Positions 41,714 through 51,181 of a DNA stretch of 64,000 nucleotides are shown piece by piece (position 1 is the first letter of the stretch; the number at the start of each line of letters is the position of its first letter). The position numbers and the translations under genes were made by a program. The notes under the pieces are model-generated. The model searched no databases. It had not been told where the DNA came from and worked only from the letters and a program-made list of their open reading frames with translations. This stretch comes from Candidatus Eremiobacteraceae bacterium (lineage in GTDB: Bacteria; Vulcanimicrobiota; Vulcanimicrobiia; Eremiobacterales; Eremiobacteraceae), in NCBI GenBank assembly GCA_035314825.1, contig DATFYX010000066.1:46503-110502 (forward strand), written 5' to 3'.

Positions 41714-42964
41714 TTACCGCTTGCCCCACGGCGGCAGCGGATACACGGCTTTCGCGTTGGCCGCGTCCGCGGGCCAGACCGTTTCGTGGACGCCCTTTTG
41801 GATCTGCTCCACCGCCATCGGTTTGTAGATGTTCACGCCGCGGCTGTCGAATTTGATCTTTCCGTAGAACGTGTCGGCATCCAACGCCGCGAGCGCGTCG
41901 CGCACTTTGTCGGGGTCGAGGCTGCCCGCCTTGGCCATCGCGAGCTGGAACGTCTCGCCTGCCGCCGTCGATTCGGCGTTATGGTAGTCGGGCAAGTGAT
42001 TGTACTTGGCCTGGAACAGCCGCGTGTAGCGTTGCGAGCTGCCGAAGATCGCGTCGGTGTAGGTCAACGCGGTCGTCCACTGCGCGCCGCCCATGACGCC
42101 GTTAGCGTCAGGACCGAGGCTGGTGATGAAGTCGGGCGTCGAGGGGCCGACCGAGAAGCCGATGATCTTCGATTCCACGTTTTGGTCCTTGGCCGCGCGC
42201 ATGATCAGCAGCGAGTCCTGCAGGTGGCCCGAACCTAAGATGATGTCGGGGTTCTTCTCTTTGACCTGGGTCAGCAGCGTCGCGACGTCTTTGGTGTCGG
42301 GCGGGTACTCCGAGTAGAACACTTCGTTGAAGCCGTTCTGCTTGGCGTAGTCGCGGATGCCGCCGGCGACTTCGATCGAGAACGCGTCGTTGGCCGCAAG
42401 CACTGCGACGGTCGTCGGACGCGGATGCAAGGTCTGCGCGAGCTCGAGGATGCCTTGCAGATATTTCTTGGCCGGGCTCAGGATCGCGAACGTGTAATGG
42501 TACCCGCGGTTGAAGATCACTTCGGCCGCACCGTTGGGATCGACCATCGGCACCTGATATTTCTCGACGATCGCGGCCGCGGCGGCCGTGGCGCTCGAGC
42601 CATACGGGGCCAGGATGAACTTGATGTTGTCCTGGGTGATGAGGCGCTCGACGAGTTTGGCCGATGTCGTCGGGTCGCTCGTATCGTCGTAGTACTTGAT
42701 GGCGACTTTGTACATCTTGCCGCCGACCTTGATGCCGCCCTGTGCGTTGACGTAATCGGCCCAGAAGTCATAGCCTTCTTTTGTGAGCGCGCCTTCGCGG
42801 GCGTCACGGCCGGTCGCCGAGAGCGCGGCGCCGAAGGTGATGACGTCGTCCGCCACCGCCGGTTGCGGCGCGACGGCAGCGCCCGTCACTGCTAAGAGCG
42901 CAGTGGCGGCGATGCCGCCTAGAAATGCGAAGAGACGATGATGCCTATCGTTTGCAAAGCCCAC
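41714..42964 (-). CDS. livK: Amino acid/amide ABC transporter substrate-binding protein
   Basis: A 416-residue type I periplasmic-binding protein with a signal peptide (about residues 10-38, ending AVADD). It has ITFGAALSATGRDAREGALT, YDDTSDPTTSAKLVERLITQ, YGSSATAAAAAIVEKYQVPM and VGPSTPDFITSLGP, typical of the LivJ/LivK family (Peripla_BP_6). It heads the operon livK-livH-livM-livG-livF. GTG 42964 has GGAGG 11 bases upstream. Confidence 0.9.
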   Translation of the reverse strand: MGFANDRHHRLFAFLGGIAATALLAVTGAAVAPQPAVADDVITFGAALSATGRDAREGALTKEGYDFWADYVNAQGGIKVGGKMYKVAIKYYDDTSDPTTSAKLVERLITQDNIKFILAPYGSSATAAAAAIVEKYQVPMVDPNGAAEVIFNRGYHYTFAILSPAKKYLQGILELAQTLHPRPTTVAVLAANDAFSIEVAGGIRDYAKQNGFNEVFYSEYPPDTKDVATLLTQVKEKNPDIILGSGHLQDSLLIMRAAKDQNVESKIIGFSVGPSTPDFITSLGPDANGVMGGAQWTTALTYTDAIFGSSQRYTRLFQAKYNHLPDYHNAESTAAGETFQLAMAKAGSLDPDKVRDALAALDADTFYGKIKFDSRGVNIYKPMAVEQIQKGVHETVWPADAANAKAVYPLPPWGKR

Positions 42965-43031
42965 GATGCTCGTGCCTCCATCTACAGCTCCCGAAATGGC
43001 GGCTCGCGCCTGCGACTCGGGGGCCACAAGG

Positions 43032-44246
43032 TTAGTTCCGGGCTTCCTGACTCCCTGTAACGAGCCCGGCCCGGCGGGCGGCATAGTCGATGCGCTCGTC
43101 GAGCGGCGGATGCGTGTAGAAGTACCAGACGACGAGCGGCGCCGGGTGCAGCGTCGAGAGCCCCTGCGAACCCAGCCGTGCGAACGCTCTCACGCCGGCT
43201 GAGCCCAGGTGCGTGTTCGCGGCGGCGAACGCGTCGGCGTTGTGCTCGATCTGGCGGGAGAGCGCGTTGCCGAGCGGCTGTGCCGCCAAGCCGAGCAGCA
43301 GCAGCGCAGCGAGCAGCAGCGGCGTCACGGCTGGATCGCGCAGCCCGTCGCTGCGCGCAGGCGAGCGGCGTGCGAGCGGGCCCACCACGAAATAGATGAA
43401 CGCGATCGCGGCGAGCGCTCCCACCCAGCCGTAGAACGCGCCGCGCCACAGATCGCCGTGCACGTAGTGTCCGAGCTCATGCGCCGTCACGTAGAGTGCC
43501 TCGTCGGGAGCAAACGTCTTGAGCAGCGTGTCGGAGAGCGCGATGCGTTCGACGGAGCCGATGCCGGAGACGAATGCGTTGGCCGACGTCTCCTGTTTTG
43601 AGAGATCGAAGACGTAGACCGATGTCGCGTGCACGCCGTGCTGCGCGGCCAGATCGAGGATCGAGCTCGTGAGCGCGGATGGCGGCAGCGGCGTGTAGGT
43701 GTTGAACAGCGGCTCGATCAGCACGGGGAGCACGACTGAGCTCAGCAAGATCAACGGAATAGCGACCGCGGCAGCGATCAGCGGCCATGCGCGTTCGGAA
43801 CGCCGCACGAGTTCGAAGAGCCCAGCACCGGCGAACGCCGCAATCCCGACGCCGAGCGCGAGGCTGACCGCCCAATCGTGGAACCAGTCCGCCGGCGTCT
43901 CGCGGCTCAAATCGTAACGGTGCAGGATCGTGAACGAATCGTACCAGGTCAGCGGCAGCATGAGCAGCGCCGACGCGATCAAAACGGCGGCGATCACGAT
44001 CGCGGCCGTCAGCATGCGTGTGAGCTTGGTCGATGATGCGCCGCGGCTCAGCGCCTGCTCGACGCGCGCGCGCAGCGCCGCGGTCACGCCGGAATAATAC
44101 AGCGTTGCCAAGATGGCGAGCTGGAGCGCGGAACCGATCCAGAAGAGGCGCCGGCCGACGGCCGAAACCTCAAGCGCGAGCGCTTGGCGCGCGGGCGGGT
44201 AGATTGCATCGACGAGGTGTTCGATGTTCGGCGGAAAAGGCACCAC
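43032..44246 (-). CDS. M48 family (Ste24-like) zinc metalloprotease
   Basis: A 404-residue membrane protease with about six or seven helices. The zinc motif HELGH is at residues 256-260 with a downstream E..AD region ([10 protein letters not shown]). Layout and length match the CAAX prenyl protease/Ste24 branch, including the N-terminal multi-helix half. In bacteria these handle membrane protein quality control. GTG 44246 or 44243 is the start; it is 6 bases from the divergent yjbQ ATG. Confidence 0.88.
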   Translation of the reverse strand: MVPFPPNIEHLVDAIYPPARQALALEVSAVGRRLFWIGSALQLAILATLYYSGVTAALRARVEQALSRGASSTKLTRMLTAAIVIAAVLIASALLMLPLTWYDSFTILHRYDLSRETPADWFHDWAVSLALGVGIAAFAGAGLFELVRRSERAWPLIAAAVAIPLILLSSVVLPVLIEPLFNTYTPLPPSALTSSILDLAAQHGVHATSVYVFDLSKQETSANAFVSGIGSVERIALSDTLLKTFAPDEALYVTAHELGHYVHGDLWRGAFYGWVGALAAIAFIYFVVGPLARRSPARSDGLRDPAVTPLLLAALLLLGLAAQPLGNALSRQIEHNADAFAAANTHLGSAGVRAFARLGSQGLSTLHPAPLVVWYFYTHPPLDERIDYAARRAGLVTGSQEARN

Positions 44247-44252
44247 CTATCC

Positions 44253-44666
44253 ATGGTTATTCACACCGAGTATCTGACCTTCAACACCAAGCAGCGGCGC
44301 GAGATCATCGACATTACGGACGAGGTCGAGCGCGTGCGGGCCAAAGCAGGGCTCGTGGACGGATTCATCCTGGTCAGCGCCATGCACATCACGGCGAGCG
44401 TGTTCGTCAACGATCACGAGTCGGGACTGTGGTCCGATATCATGCGCTGGTTAGAGGACCTCGCGCCCGCCAAGCCCGAGTACGAGCACCATCGCACGGG
44501 AGAGGACAATGCCGACGCTCACCTCAAGCGCATGCTGCTCGGGCACCAGGTCGTCGTGCCGGTGACGGCCGCCAAGCTGGACCTAGGGCCGTGGGAGCGC
44601 GTGCACTACGGCGAGTTCGATGGCCGCCGTCCCAAGCGCGTGATCCTCAAAGCGTTCGGCGTCTAG
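44253..44666 (+). CDS. yjbQ: YjbQ/UPF0047 family protein
   Basis: A 137-residue protein of the secondary thiamine-phosphate synthase group: [60 protein letters not shown] and [20 protein letters not shown]. The active-site His, Asp and Gly-rich loops are present. The in vivo role is unsettled. It overlaps no neighbour; the big exoprotein gene converges on it with a 2-base gap. Confidence 0.93.
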   Translation: MVIHTEYLTFNTKQRREIIDITDEVERVRAKAGLVDGFILVSAMHITASVFVNDHESGLWSDIMRWLEDLAPAKPEYEHHRTGEDNADAHLKRMLLGHQVVVPVTAAKLDLGPWERVHYGEFDGRRPKRVILKAFGV

Positions 44667-44668
44667 CG

Positions 44669-47600
44669 TCACGGCTTCAGCGGCGCTAGGCCGGCGGCGC
44701 GCAACGCCGCGTTGAACGCCGCTATGGCCTGGGCGGTCAACGCCTGATATTCGCCGAGCACGTGCTCGACTTCCGCGTGAACGCGCGCAGCCTGCTCTTT
44801 ATGCGCGTCGAACGGCGGCTGCTGCGACTCGCTGAACAGGATCTGCAGCGTGAGGATCTCCTCGCGCACCTTATCCGGATAGATGACGCTGTCTTCGTTG
44901 TTGCGCTGGTCCGACGTGATCTCGGCTTTCAAGTTCTCCATGCGCGCGAGCAGCGCATCGCCTTGTGCGACGAGCGCCGGCTGCGGCGTCTGGGCTTGCA
45001 GCGGTTTGAGCCGCGCCGCCATCTGCGTGCGCAGCGACGCGAGCGAGTTGAGCACGACGTCGATCTGCGACAGCTCCGTATTCAGCGCAACGTCGTACTC
45101 GTGGCGCGCGACGTAATCTGCCTGCGTCCACGGCGCGCGCGGATCCGGCTTGATCTCGACGCTGCGCGAGTAGCGATGGCCGTCCACGTCGAGCGCGATC
45201 GTATAGCGCCCCGGCACAACGGTCGCACCGCCATCGGGACCGCGGAAGAGCGGCGGGCCGGTCAGATATTTCACCGGCGGGTTCTCGGTGAAATCCCACG
45301 TGATCCGATCGATACCGGCCTTATTGGTGACGTAGTACTTGGGGCTGTCGTCGACGAGATGCGTGCCTTCCAGGCGACGGACGATCTTGCCGTTGGCATC
45401 CACGATGTCGATCGTAGGGCGCCTGGCGGCCGGCTTGTCCAGATAGTAGTTGATCATGACGCCGACGTCGGGTTGGTCGCCCACGAAGACATTCGCCGGT
45501 TCGAGATTGTCTTGCAGATCTTCGCGATTCCACTGCCAATACAGATATGACGTGCGCGGTTGGAACAAGAACGTGCCCGCAGCTTGCGCCTGCGCCAGCT
45601 CTTGAATCGGCGTGAGATCGTCTAGGATGTAGAGCGAGCGTCCGTGGGTGCCGACGATGAGATCGTCCGCGACGGGCTGCACGTGCAGATCGCGCACCGC
45701 GGCGACCGGCAGATCGAGCTGGAACGGTTTCCACGTCGCCCCGCGGTCGAACGAGATCCATAGACTCTGCTCGAGCCCGGCGTAGAGGATACTCGGATTG
45801 CGCGGGTCCTGGCGGATGACGCGAACCGGCTGATCCACAGGCAGGCCGGACGAGATGGAGCGCCAGCTCGCGCCGAAATCCTCGGTGACAAACGCGTACG
45901 GCGCGTAGTCGCCCATCAGATGACGGTCAATCGCTGCGAACGCGGTGCCCGCGGCATACGGCGATGCGTCGACGTCTTGCACGTTGCCGTAGGATCCGAT
46001 GCCCGTCATCGTGACGTTCTTCCAATGCTCGCCGCCGTCGGTCGTCAGATGGATGAGCCCATCGTCGGTTCCGACCCAGAGCACGCCCGCTTGCACCGGC
46101 GACGGTCCGATGTCTGTGATCGTGTTGAAGAACTCGGTGCCCGCCACATCGGGCGTGATCGGCCCGCCCGAGATCTGCTGATGCTCGGCTTCGTTGCGCG
46201 TGAGATCGGGACTGATGACGCTCCAATGACGGCCTCGGTCGGACGTTTTGAAAACGACGTTCGCGCCGGTGTACGCGACGTGGCCGTCTTGGGGCGAGAA
46301 CACGACCGGCGCCGTCCAGTTCCAACGGTAGGGCAGGCCAGCGAGCGCAATGCCATTGGTGTCGCGCGGATATGGCGAGACGTCGACGTTCTGCTGCGAG
46401 CGCATGTCGAAGATGCCGAGTTGTCCGTTCTCGACCTCGTCCCAGATGAGATCCGGGTCGAGCGGGTCGGGCCACACGAACGAACCGTCGCCGCCGTTGA
46501 TGCTCAACCAATCGCGGTTGAGCACGCCCGCGACGTCGTTGGCGTCGGACGGCCCGCACATAGTCGTGTTGTCCTGTAGTCCGCCGCACACGTGATACGG
46601 CACGCGCAGATCGTAGCCGATCTTGTACACCTGCCCGACCGGCACGTTGCCCATGTAGATCCAGGTCGTGCCGCCGTCGAACGACGTCGCGACACCGCCG
46701 TCGTTGGCGGAGACGATGCGCTTCCCGTCGCGCGACCACCACATGTCGTGGTTGTCTTCGTGGATCGGCTTGCCGACACGCTTGAACGTGCGCGCGCCGT
46801 CTGTGCTCTTCATCGTGAACTGCGACAGCACGAGCAGCGTGTTCGCATTCGACGGATCGATGCCGAGCCGGCTGAAATAGTACGGACGTTGGTTGAGGAT
46901 CGTGTCGGCGGACATCATGCGCCAGGTGTTGCCGTCGTCGTCCGAGCGCCACAGCACGCCCTCTTTGGACTGGATGATCGCATACACGCGTCCGCCCCTG
47001 CCGACGGCGACGCCGATGCGGCCCGTCAAACCACTCGGCAATCCGTTGCCGGTCAGCTTCGTCCATGTCTTGCCGCCATCGGTTGAACGGTAGAGACCGC
47101 CGTCGGGTCCACCGCTGACCTGCTCCCACGGACGGCGCCGGTACTGCCACATGCCGGCGAACACGACGTTGGGCCGGGTCGGATCCCACGCCATATCGGA
47201 CACGCCGGTCTGCGGTCCGACATACAACGTCTTGGTCCAGGTCTTGCCGCCGTCGGTCGTGCGATAGACGCCGCGATCTTCACTATCATTGAAGAGATCG
47301 CCGAGCGCGCCGACGAGCGCGATATTCGCGTCGTGCGGATCGACGAGGATGCGCGAGATGTGTTTGCTGCGCTCGAGGCCGCGGTGGGTCCACGTGGTTC
47401 CGCCATCGGTCGACAGCCACACGCCGTCGCCCCACGAGACGTCTGAGCGCGGGTTGGACTCGCCCGTTCCGACCCACACGACGTTCTTGTTCGAAGCCGC
47501 GATCGCGATGGCGCCGATCGCGTTGACATCGATCGAATCGCCGACCGATTCCCAGGTCGTACCGGCGTCGTGCGAACGCCAGACGCCGCCGCCCGCCGCG

Positions 47601-47782
47601 CCCGCGTAATAGAGGAACGGGTCCGCGTCGGTGCCTGCCACCGCGGCCATCCGCCCGCCGGACAGCGCGGGACCGATCGCTCGCCATTTGAGATTCGCGT
47701 AGGGCGACGTATCCCCAGCCGCCGGGACAGCTGCCTGCAACACGAACATGCACGCGATAAACGTTTCGATATATCGACGCAT
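44669..47782 (-). CDS. Large secreted VPS10/BNR-repeat (sortilin-like) protein
   Basis: A 1037-residue exported protein with a signal peptide (FIACMFVLQAAVPAAG). It contains many BNR/Asp-box-like units (S-x-D-x-G-x-T-W: SHDAGTTWE, STDGGTTWT, STDGGKTWT, FDRGATWK), forming two or more beta-propellers in the VPS10/sialidase fold, then a helical C-terminus (YDVALNTELSQIDVVLNSLA). The family is often annotated as glycosyl hydrolase, but no catalytic residues can be assigned. ATG 47782 is used. It is transcribed alone. Confidence 0.85.
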   Translation of the reverse strand: MRRYIETFIACMFVLQAAVPAAGDTSPYANLKWRAIGPALSGGRMAAVAGTDADPFLYYAGAAGGGVWRSHDAGTTWESVGDSIDVNAIGAIAIAASNKNVVWVGTGESNPRSDVSWGDGVWLSTDGGTTWTHRGLERSKHISRILVDPHDANIALVGALGDLFNDSEDRGVYRTTDGGKTWTKTLYVGPQTGVSDMAWDPTRPNVVFAGMWQYRRRPWEQVSGGPDGGLYRSTDGGKTWTKLTGNGLPSGLTGRIGVAVGRGGRVYAIIQSKEGVLWRSDDDGNTWRMMSADTILNQRPYYFSRLGIDPSNANTLLVLSQFTMKSTDGARTFKRVGKPIHEDNHDMWWSRDGKRIVSANDGGVATSFDGGTTWIYMGNVPVGQVYKIGYDLRVPYHVCGGLQDNTTMCGPSDANDVAGVLNRDWLSINGGDGSFVWPDPLDPDLIWDEVENGQLGIFDMRSQQNVDVSPYPRDTNGIALAGLPYRWNWTAPVVFSPQDGHVAYTGANVVFKTSDRGRHWSVISPDLTRNEAEHQQISGGPITPDVAGTEFFNTITDIGPSPVQAGVLWVGTDDGLIHLTTDGGEHWKNVTMTGIGSYGNVQDVDASPYAAGTAFAAIDRHLMGDYAPYAFVTEDFGASWRSISSGLPVDQPVRVIRQDPRNPSILYAGLEQSLWISFDRGATWKPFQLDLPVAAVRDLHVQPVADDLIVGTHGRSLYILDDLTPIQELAQAQAAGTFLFQPRTSYLYWQWNREDLQDNLEPANVFVGDQPDVGVMINYYLDKPAARRPTIDIVDANGKIVRRLEGTHLVDDSPKYYVTNKAGIDRITWDFTENPPVKYLTGPPLFRGPDGGATVVPGRYTIALDVDGHRYSRSVEIKPDPRAPWTQADYVARHEYDVALNTELSQIDVVLNSLASLRTQMAARLKPLQAQTPQPALVAQGDALLARMENLKAEITSDQRNNEDSVIYPDKVREEILTLQILFSESQQPPFDAHKEQAARVHAEVEHVLGEYQALTAQAIAAFNAALRAAGLAPLKP

Positions 47783-47847
47783 CGGACCGCAATTCGTGCG
47801 CGCGCGTTTGACAACCTCGCGATGGCATGTTACCATACCTATCTAGT

Positions 47848-47872
47848 TGTAGCGGCCGAATCTTGTTCGGCC
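47848..47872. repeat. REP-like palindrome (copy 1)
   Basis: GGCCGAA (47854-47860) and TTCGGCC (47866-47872) flank TCTTG. The 13-mer TGTAGCGGCCGAA at 47848-47860 recurs in the opposite orientation at 57697-57709. Two copies in the window suggest a dispersed palindromic element. Confidence 0.55.
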
Positions 47873-47894
47873 AAGACATCGGAGGAGACGTTTT

Positions 47895-48026
47895 TTGAGC
47901 AAGTTCACGACGCCGCAAACGGTGACCGCGACCCTGACCGGGATCGCGTCGCTGTGCGTCATGCTTCGCGACGATGCGGGCATGAACGGCGTTGGAGTGT
48001 GCGGGGATTTGCCTAACGGCGTGTGA
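47895..48026 (+). CDS. Small peptide gene (43 aa)
   Basis: TTG 47895 follows GGAGGAG by 8 bases and reads 43 residues to TGA 48024-48026: a Thr-rich start (KFTTPQTVTATLTGIASLC), then VMLRDDAGMNGVGVCGDL and NGV. Two cysteines sit 20 residues apart. The gene is followed by two hairpins and ends in a strong terminator, so it is probably transcribed as a short unit. It could be a modified-peptide precursor or a small regulator; no partner enzyme is adjacent. Confidence 0.5.
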   Translation: MSKFTTPQTVTATLTGIASLCVMLRDDAGMNGVGVCGDLPNGV

Positions 48027-48028
48027 CC

Positions 48029-48090
48029 GGGTCGAAAGACCCCGATCGATGCCGACGAGGCCCCCGCACACTGCGGGGGCCTCGTTGTTT
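48029..48090 (+). terminator. Tandem hairpins ending the 43-aa gene
   Basis: GGGTC-GAAA-GACCC is followed by CGAGGCCCCCGCA (48056-48068) and TGCGGGGGCCTCG (48072-48084), a 13-bp perfect stem with a 3-base loop, then TTGTTTATT. This is the strongest terminator in the window. Confidence 0.85.
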
Positions 48091-48127
48091 ATTCCATCTC
48101 GCGCCGGTTGAGAGGGGAGGTGAGATC

Positions 48128-48349
48128 ATGGATCGGGATTGGTTGCGAGCCGTACGCGAGCGGCAGGACGAGGTGCGCGAAGAAATCGTGCGCCATCGTC
48201 TGGGTGTCACGCTGCGCGTGGGCCGCGCGCCTGCGAGCGGCATCGCCGGCCGCTGGCGTCGGTCGCTGGGGCGAATCGTCATCGGGCTGGGTCAGCTCAT
48301 CCACGGTGACGAGCGCTCGGGCGAGCACGCGTCGCTGCCGTGCAACTGA
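48128..48349 (+). CDS. Small basic protein (73 aa)
   Basis: ATG 48128 has GGAGGTGA 6 bases upstream. The 73-residue product is basic and amphipathic (RDWLRAVRERQDEVREEIVR, LGRIVIGLGQLIHG). It has one weak hydrophobic stretch. Not recognised. It lies just after the strong terminator. Confidence 0.6.
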   Translation: MDRDWLRAVRERQDEVREEIVRHRLGVTLRVGRAPASGIAGRWRRSLGRIVIGLGQLIHGDERSGEHASLPCN

Positions 48350-48502
48350 CGGCGATGACGGACGCAAGAATCGGATGGCGGGCACGGCGCACGGCGCACT
48401 CTACTGCGCGTCGTGACGCCATTCGATCGGGACAGTGAGAGCAGGTGTGAGTCAAGCAAGACCGGATAGAATGCTAATGCCTGTGGGCGCTATGATGAGC
48501 AC

Positions 48503-49051
48503 ATGGCACACAGCTCATTTCGAGTGATCGCTCTGCCGACCACCGTCGCACAACTCGTGCGCGAGACCATGCGTTCGCCCGGCTACGGACACCCGGCATC
48601 CGATGATGTGGCCCAAGGGTACGGGCCCTGCCGGCATTGTCTGCGGGCGTTCGCCGTCGGACGCGAGCATCGCATCCTGTTCACATACGACCCATTTTCG
48701 GGTAATGAGACTTTGCCGCTTCCCGGCCCCGTCTTCGTCCACTCAGATGTTTGCGCACGCTATCCTGAAGAAGCGGGCTTTCCGGATGATCTGCGCGCGC
48801 ACGCGCTCACGCTCAACGCCTACGCGCGCGGACGCAAGCTCATCGAGCAAGCATACGTCACGAACGGCGCGGTCGAGGAAATGGTTGAGCGGCTCCTGGC
48901 GCGCACGGATGTCGACTACATCCACGTGCGCGATACCGGTGCGGGATGCTACGATTTCCGCATAGAGCGAACAGCGCTTAGGCCGTCGCAGTCCGCACTC
49001 GTGACGGCTAGGAACCTACCGGACGTCCAACGTCAGGATGTTGGACCGTAG
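48503..49051 (+). CDS. DUF1203 family protein
   Basis: A 182-residue protein with the DUF1203 pattern: VAQGYGPCRHCLRAFAVG, REHRILFTYDPFSG, LPGPVFVHSDVCARYPEEAG, DLRAHALTLNAYARGR and VDYIHVRDTGAGCYDFRIER. Cys pairs (CRHC) and conserved Asp/His suggest metal binding. Function unknown. Its end overlaps the next gene's end by 36 bases. The gap 48350-48502 shows no gene; a TATGAT lies 48491 or so, close to the start. Confidence 0.85.
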   Translation: MAHSSFRVIALPTTVAQLVRETMRSPGYGHPASDDVAQGYGPCRHCLRAFAVGREHRILFTYDPFSGNETLPLPGPVFVHSDVCARYPEEAGFPDDLRAHALTLNAYARGRKLIEQAYVTNGAVEEMVERLLARTDVDYIHVRDTGAGCYDFRIERTALRPSQSALVTARNLPDVQRQDVGP

Positions 49052-49927
49052 CTGCTGACCGAGGGTCGCGAAGAAATAGAACGTGTACCGCCCGGGCTTA
49101 TGGAAATCATAGAACTGGCTTAAGTCAGCCGTGTTTTTCAACGTTTCACCCGTACCTATGTTTGTACCGGGAGGAATGCTACCTGAGAACGGGACTTCGT
49201 GCGTCTGCGCGATCCAGGTTCCATCCGGTCCAGTACCGCGCAATGCATAGTCAATGAGCGAGCCTGTGCGATAGGGTGACCCGAAGTTCTTCAACGCTAA
49301 TGTCGCCGTGATCGGCTCGCCGACGTCGACCTCATGTTGATCAAGCCTCACAGCGAGAGCCAAGTTGTTTTCCGCGGGGCCGAAGGTGAATTCGGTCGGC
49401 CCTGCTTCAACGACGTCTAGCGTCTGAATGTTGGACTTCAGAATAGCATAAATCGGAGCTTCATAGCCCAGCGTGAGGGCGGTTTCGCATACGAATGTGT
49501 ATCTTCCGGGGGTCCGAAAATCATACACCATACCGAGATCGGTGACGGGATTCACATACGTCGAGCCGTTGCGCAAATCCATACCTGTGGAGATGCTGCC
49601 AGAAAATCCTTGCCCGCGATCGTCTTTCTCGATCGGCATACCTCCCGGTCCGGTCCCTGTCACCGTGTATTCCAGAACTGAGCCGATACGGAAAATGCGT
49701 ATCGGGGCGCCGAAGTTTGTTATCGCAAACTTGATCGCTATCGCCCCCCCCGCATTTACAACGTGCTGTTCAAGCTTGGCGCCTAGCGCCAGATTTTTCA
49801 CAGTTGGACCGAACGTGTAATCGCCCCGTCCTTCCTCTATTGTATGCGCATTTGCCAATTGCATGGTTATTGCCGCAAGGACCAAAGCGCTTGCAATGGC
49901 CGCTGCTCTTCGCCGTACGACAATCAT
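49016..49927 (-). CDS. Secreted protein with two tandem beta domains
   Basis: A 303-residue protein with a signal peptide (residues about 1-27). Two tandem units of about 130 residues follow, each starting TFGP...NLAL, with a 'FSGSI' strand, and ending YDF..PGRYTF...LDV. The second copy is diverged. The unit resembles an Ig-like/BsuPI-like domain. Codon use is less GC-biased than the neighbours, hinting at acquisition. Function unknown. Confidence 0.7.
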   Translation of the reverse strand: MIVVRRRAAAIASALVLAAITMQLANAHTIEEGRGDYTFGPTVKNLALGAKLEQHVVNAGGAIAIKFAITNFGAPIRIFRIGSVLEYTVTGTGPGGMPIEKDDRGQGFSGSISTGMDLRNGSTYVNPVTDLGMVYDFRTPGRYTFVCETALTLGYEAPIYAILKSNIQTLDVVEAGPTEFTFGPAENNLALAVRLDQHEVDVGEPITATLALKNFGSPYRTGSLIDYALRGTGPDGTWIAQTHEVPFSGSIPPGTNIGTGETLKNTADLSQFYDFHKPGRYTFYFFATLGQQLRSNILTLDVR

Positions 49928-49936
49928 ATCAATATC

Positions 49937-51181
49937 CTATGCTCGCATGCGGGCGCGTGAGAATGCCACTTGGTTTCGGCCCGCGTGTTTGGCTTCGTAC
50001 ATGCGCTGATCCGCGGACTCGAGCAGCCTCTCGGTGGGTTGGCGTTCGTCGGTCGCGACGTCCATCGGGAAGTGCGCAACGCCGATGCTCACCGTGATAT
50101 GCACGCCCGGTAGATCGGGTCGCGATGCCAGGGCGCTGAAGTCTTCTGCAGCCACGCGCGCGCACAAGGTGCGCGCAAGCTCGATCGAGGCGTCTTTGCT
50201 TCGGTCGAGCAGCGCGATGCAGAACTCGTCACCGCCGTTGCGCCCGGCAAAGCCATGGGCTTGCTCCGCTGTGTGCGCGAACATCGCAGCTAGCCGGCGC
50301 AGCAGCTGATCGCCGGCAGCATGTCCGAATGTATCGTTCCAATCCTTAAAGCGGTCGGTATCGATGAAGCACAGCGCGACATCCCGCGTCGCCCCTGGGC
50401 GCGTTTCCGTGCGGCGGGCTTCCATCTCATCGCGCAGCCGCTTCCGGAATCCGGCTGGCGTCAACAGACCAGTAAGCTGGTCGCGTGTCGCCTCGCGGCG
50501 CACGCGGTCGGCGAACAGCGCCCGTGCCAGCGCGTCGCCGGCGAGCGAAGCGATCGTCAGGAACGTCATCGCGTCGTCGTCTGTGAAGGGCTGCGCGCGC
50601 GGCCGGTCGGCATACAGCACGCCGATCACTTCGGCGCGCTCGTTCGTGCCCGGTGGCCGCACGAGCGGCACCGCGAGACCCCACACCGTGTCGCGGCTGC
50701 CGGCGATCGGGCCCGCGTTGACGCGCTGCAGCGCAGCTTCTGCGGCCAGGTCGTACACGCCAAGCTCCGCCGGCAATCCACTGGTGCGTGGACCGACGAT
50801 CGCCGGCTTGCCCTCGCGGCGCACCCAATCGGCGATGGTGTCGCCGTCGTAGGCCGCGCCTTCGCGCAAGAAGCCGACGTAGCCGACGCCCGATCGCGCC
50901 CCAAGCATCAAGCGCTGACCGTCGACGTATAGACAGAGCAGTGATTGCGTGTGTACGAGCGTAGCTGTGCGTTCGACGATGCGGGCGCACGTCTCGAGCG
51001 TCGATTCACCGGCACCCGTGAGCGTCGGTGCTATCTGCTGCAGCGTCTCAAAACGAAGTTCGGCTCGGCGCGCGCGGCGGCGTAGGCCGATGATGACCAC
51101 GCATTGGGCGACGACCAGCGCCGCGGCGATGAGGAAAAACACCGTCGCGACGACGTACGAGCCGTTCGCCACCGGACTCAA
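49937..51181 (-). CDS. Membrane diguanylate cyclase with GAF domain
   Basis: A 414-residue protein: one membrane helix (VVATVFFLIAAALVVAQCVV), a GAF domain (IVERTATLVHTQSLLCLYVD, IADWVRREGKPAIVGPRTSG, VWGLAVPLV...) and a GGDEF domain (FAGRNGGDEFCIALLDRSKD). The active motif is intact; there is no RxxD five residues before it, so it probably lacks product inhibition. The start is TTG 51181, overlapping the glmU stop; GTG 51172 is an alternative. Confidence 0.9.
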   Translation of the reverse strand: MSPVANGSYVVATVFFLIAAALVVAQCVVIIGLRRRARRAELRFETLQQIAPTLTGAGESTLETCARIVERTATLVHTQSLLCLYVDGQRLMLGARSGVGYVGFLREGAAYDGDTIADWVRREGKPAIVGPRTSGLPAELGVYDLAAEAALQRVNAGPIAGSRDTVWGLAVPLVRPPGTNERAEVIGVLYADRPRAQPFTDDDAMTFLTIASLAGDALARALFADRVRREATRDQLTGLLTPAGFRKRLRDEMEARRTETRPGATRDVALCFIDTDRFKDWNDTFGHAAGDQLLRRLAAMFAHTAEQAHGFAGRNGGDEFCIALLDRSKDASIELARTLCARVAAEDFSALASRPDLPGVHITVSIGVAHFPMDVATDERQPTERLLESADQRMYEAKHAGRNQVAFSRARMRA

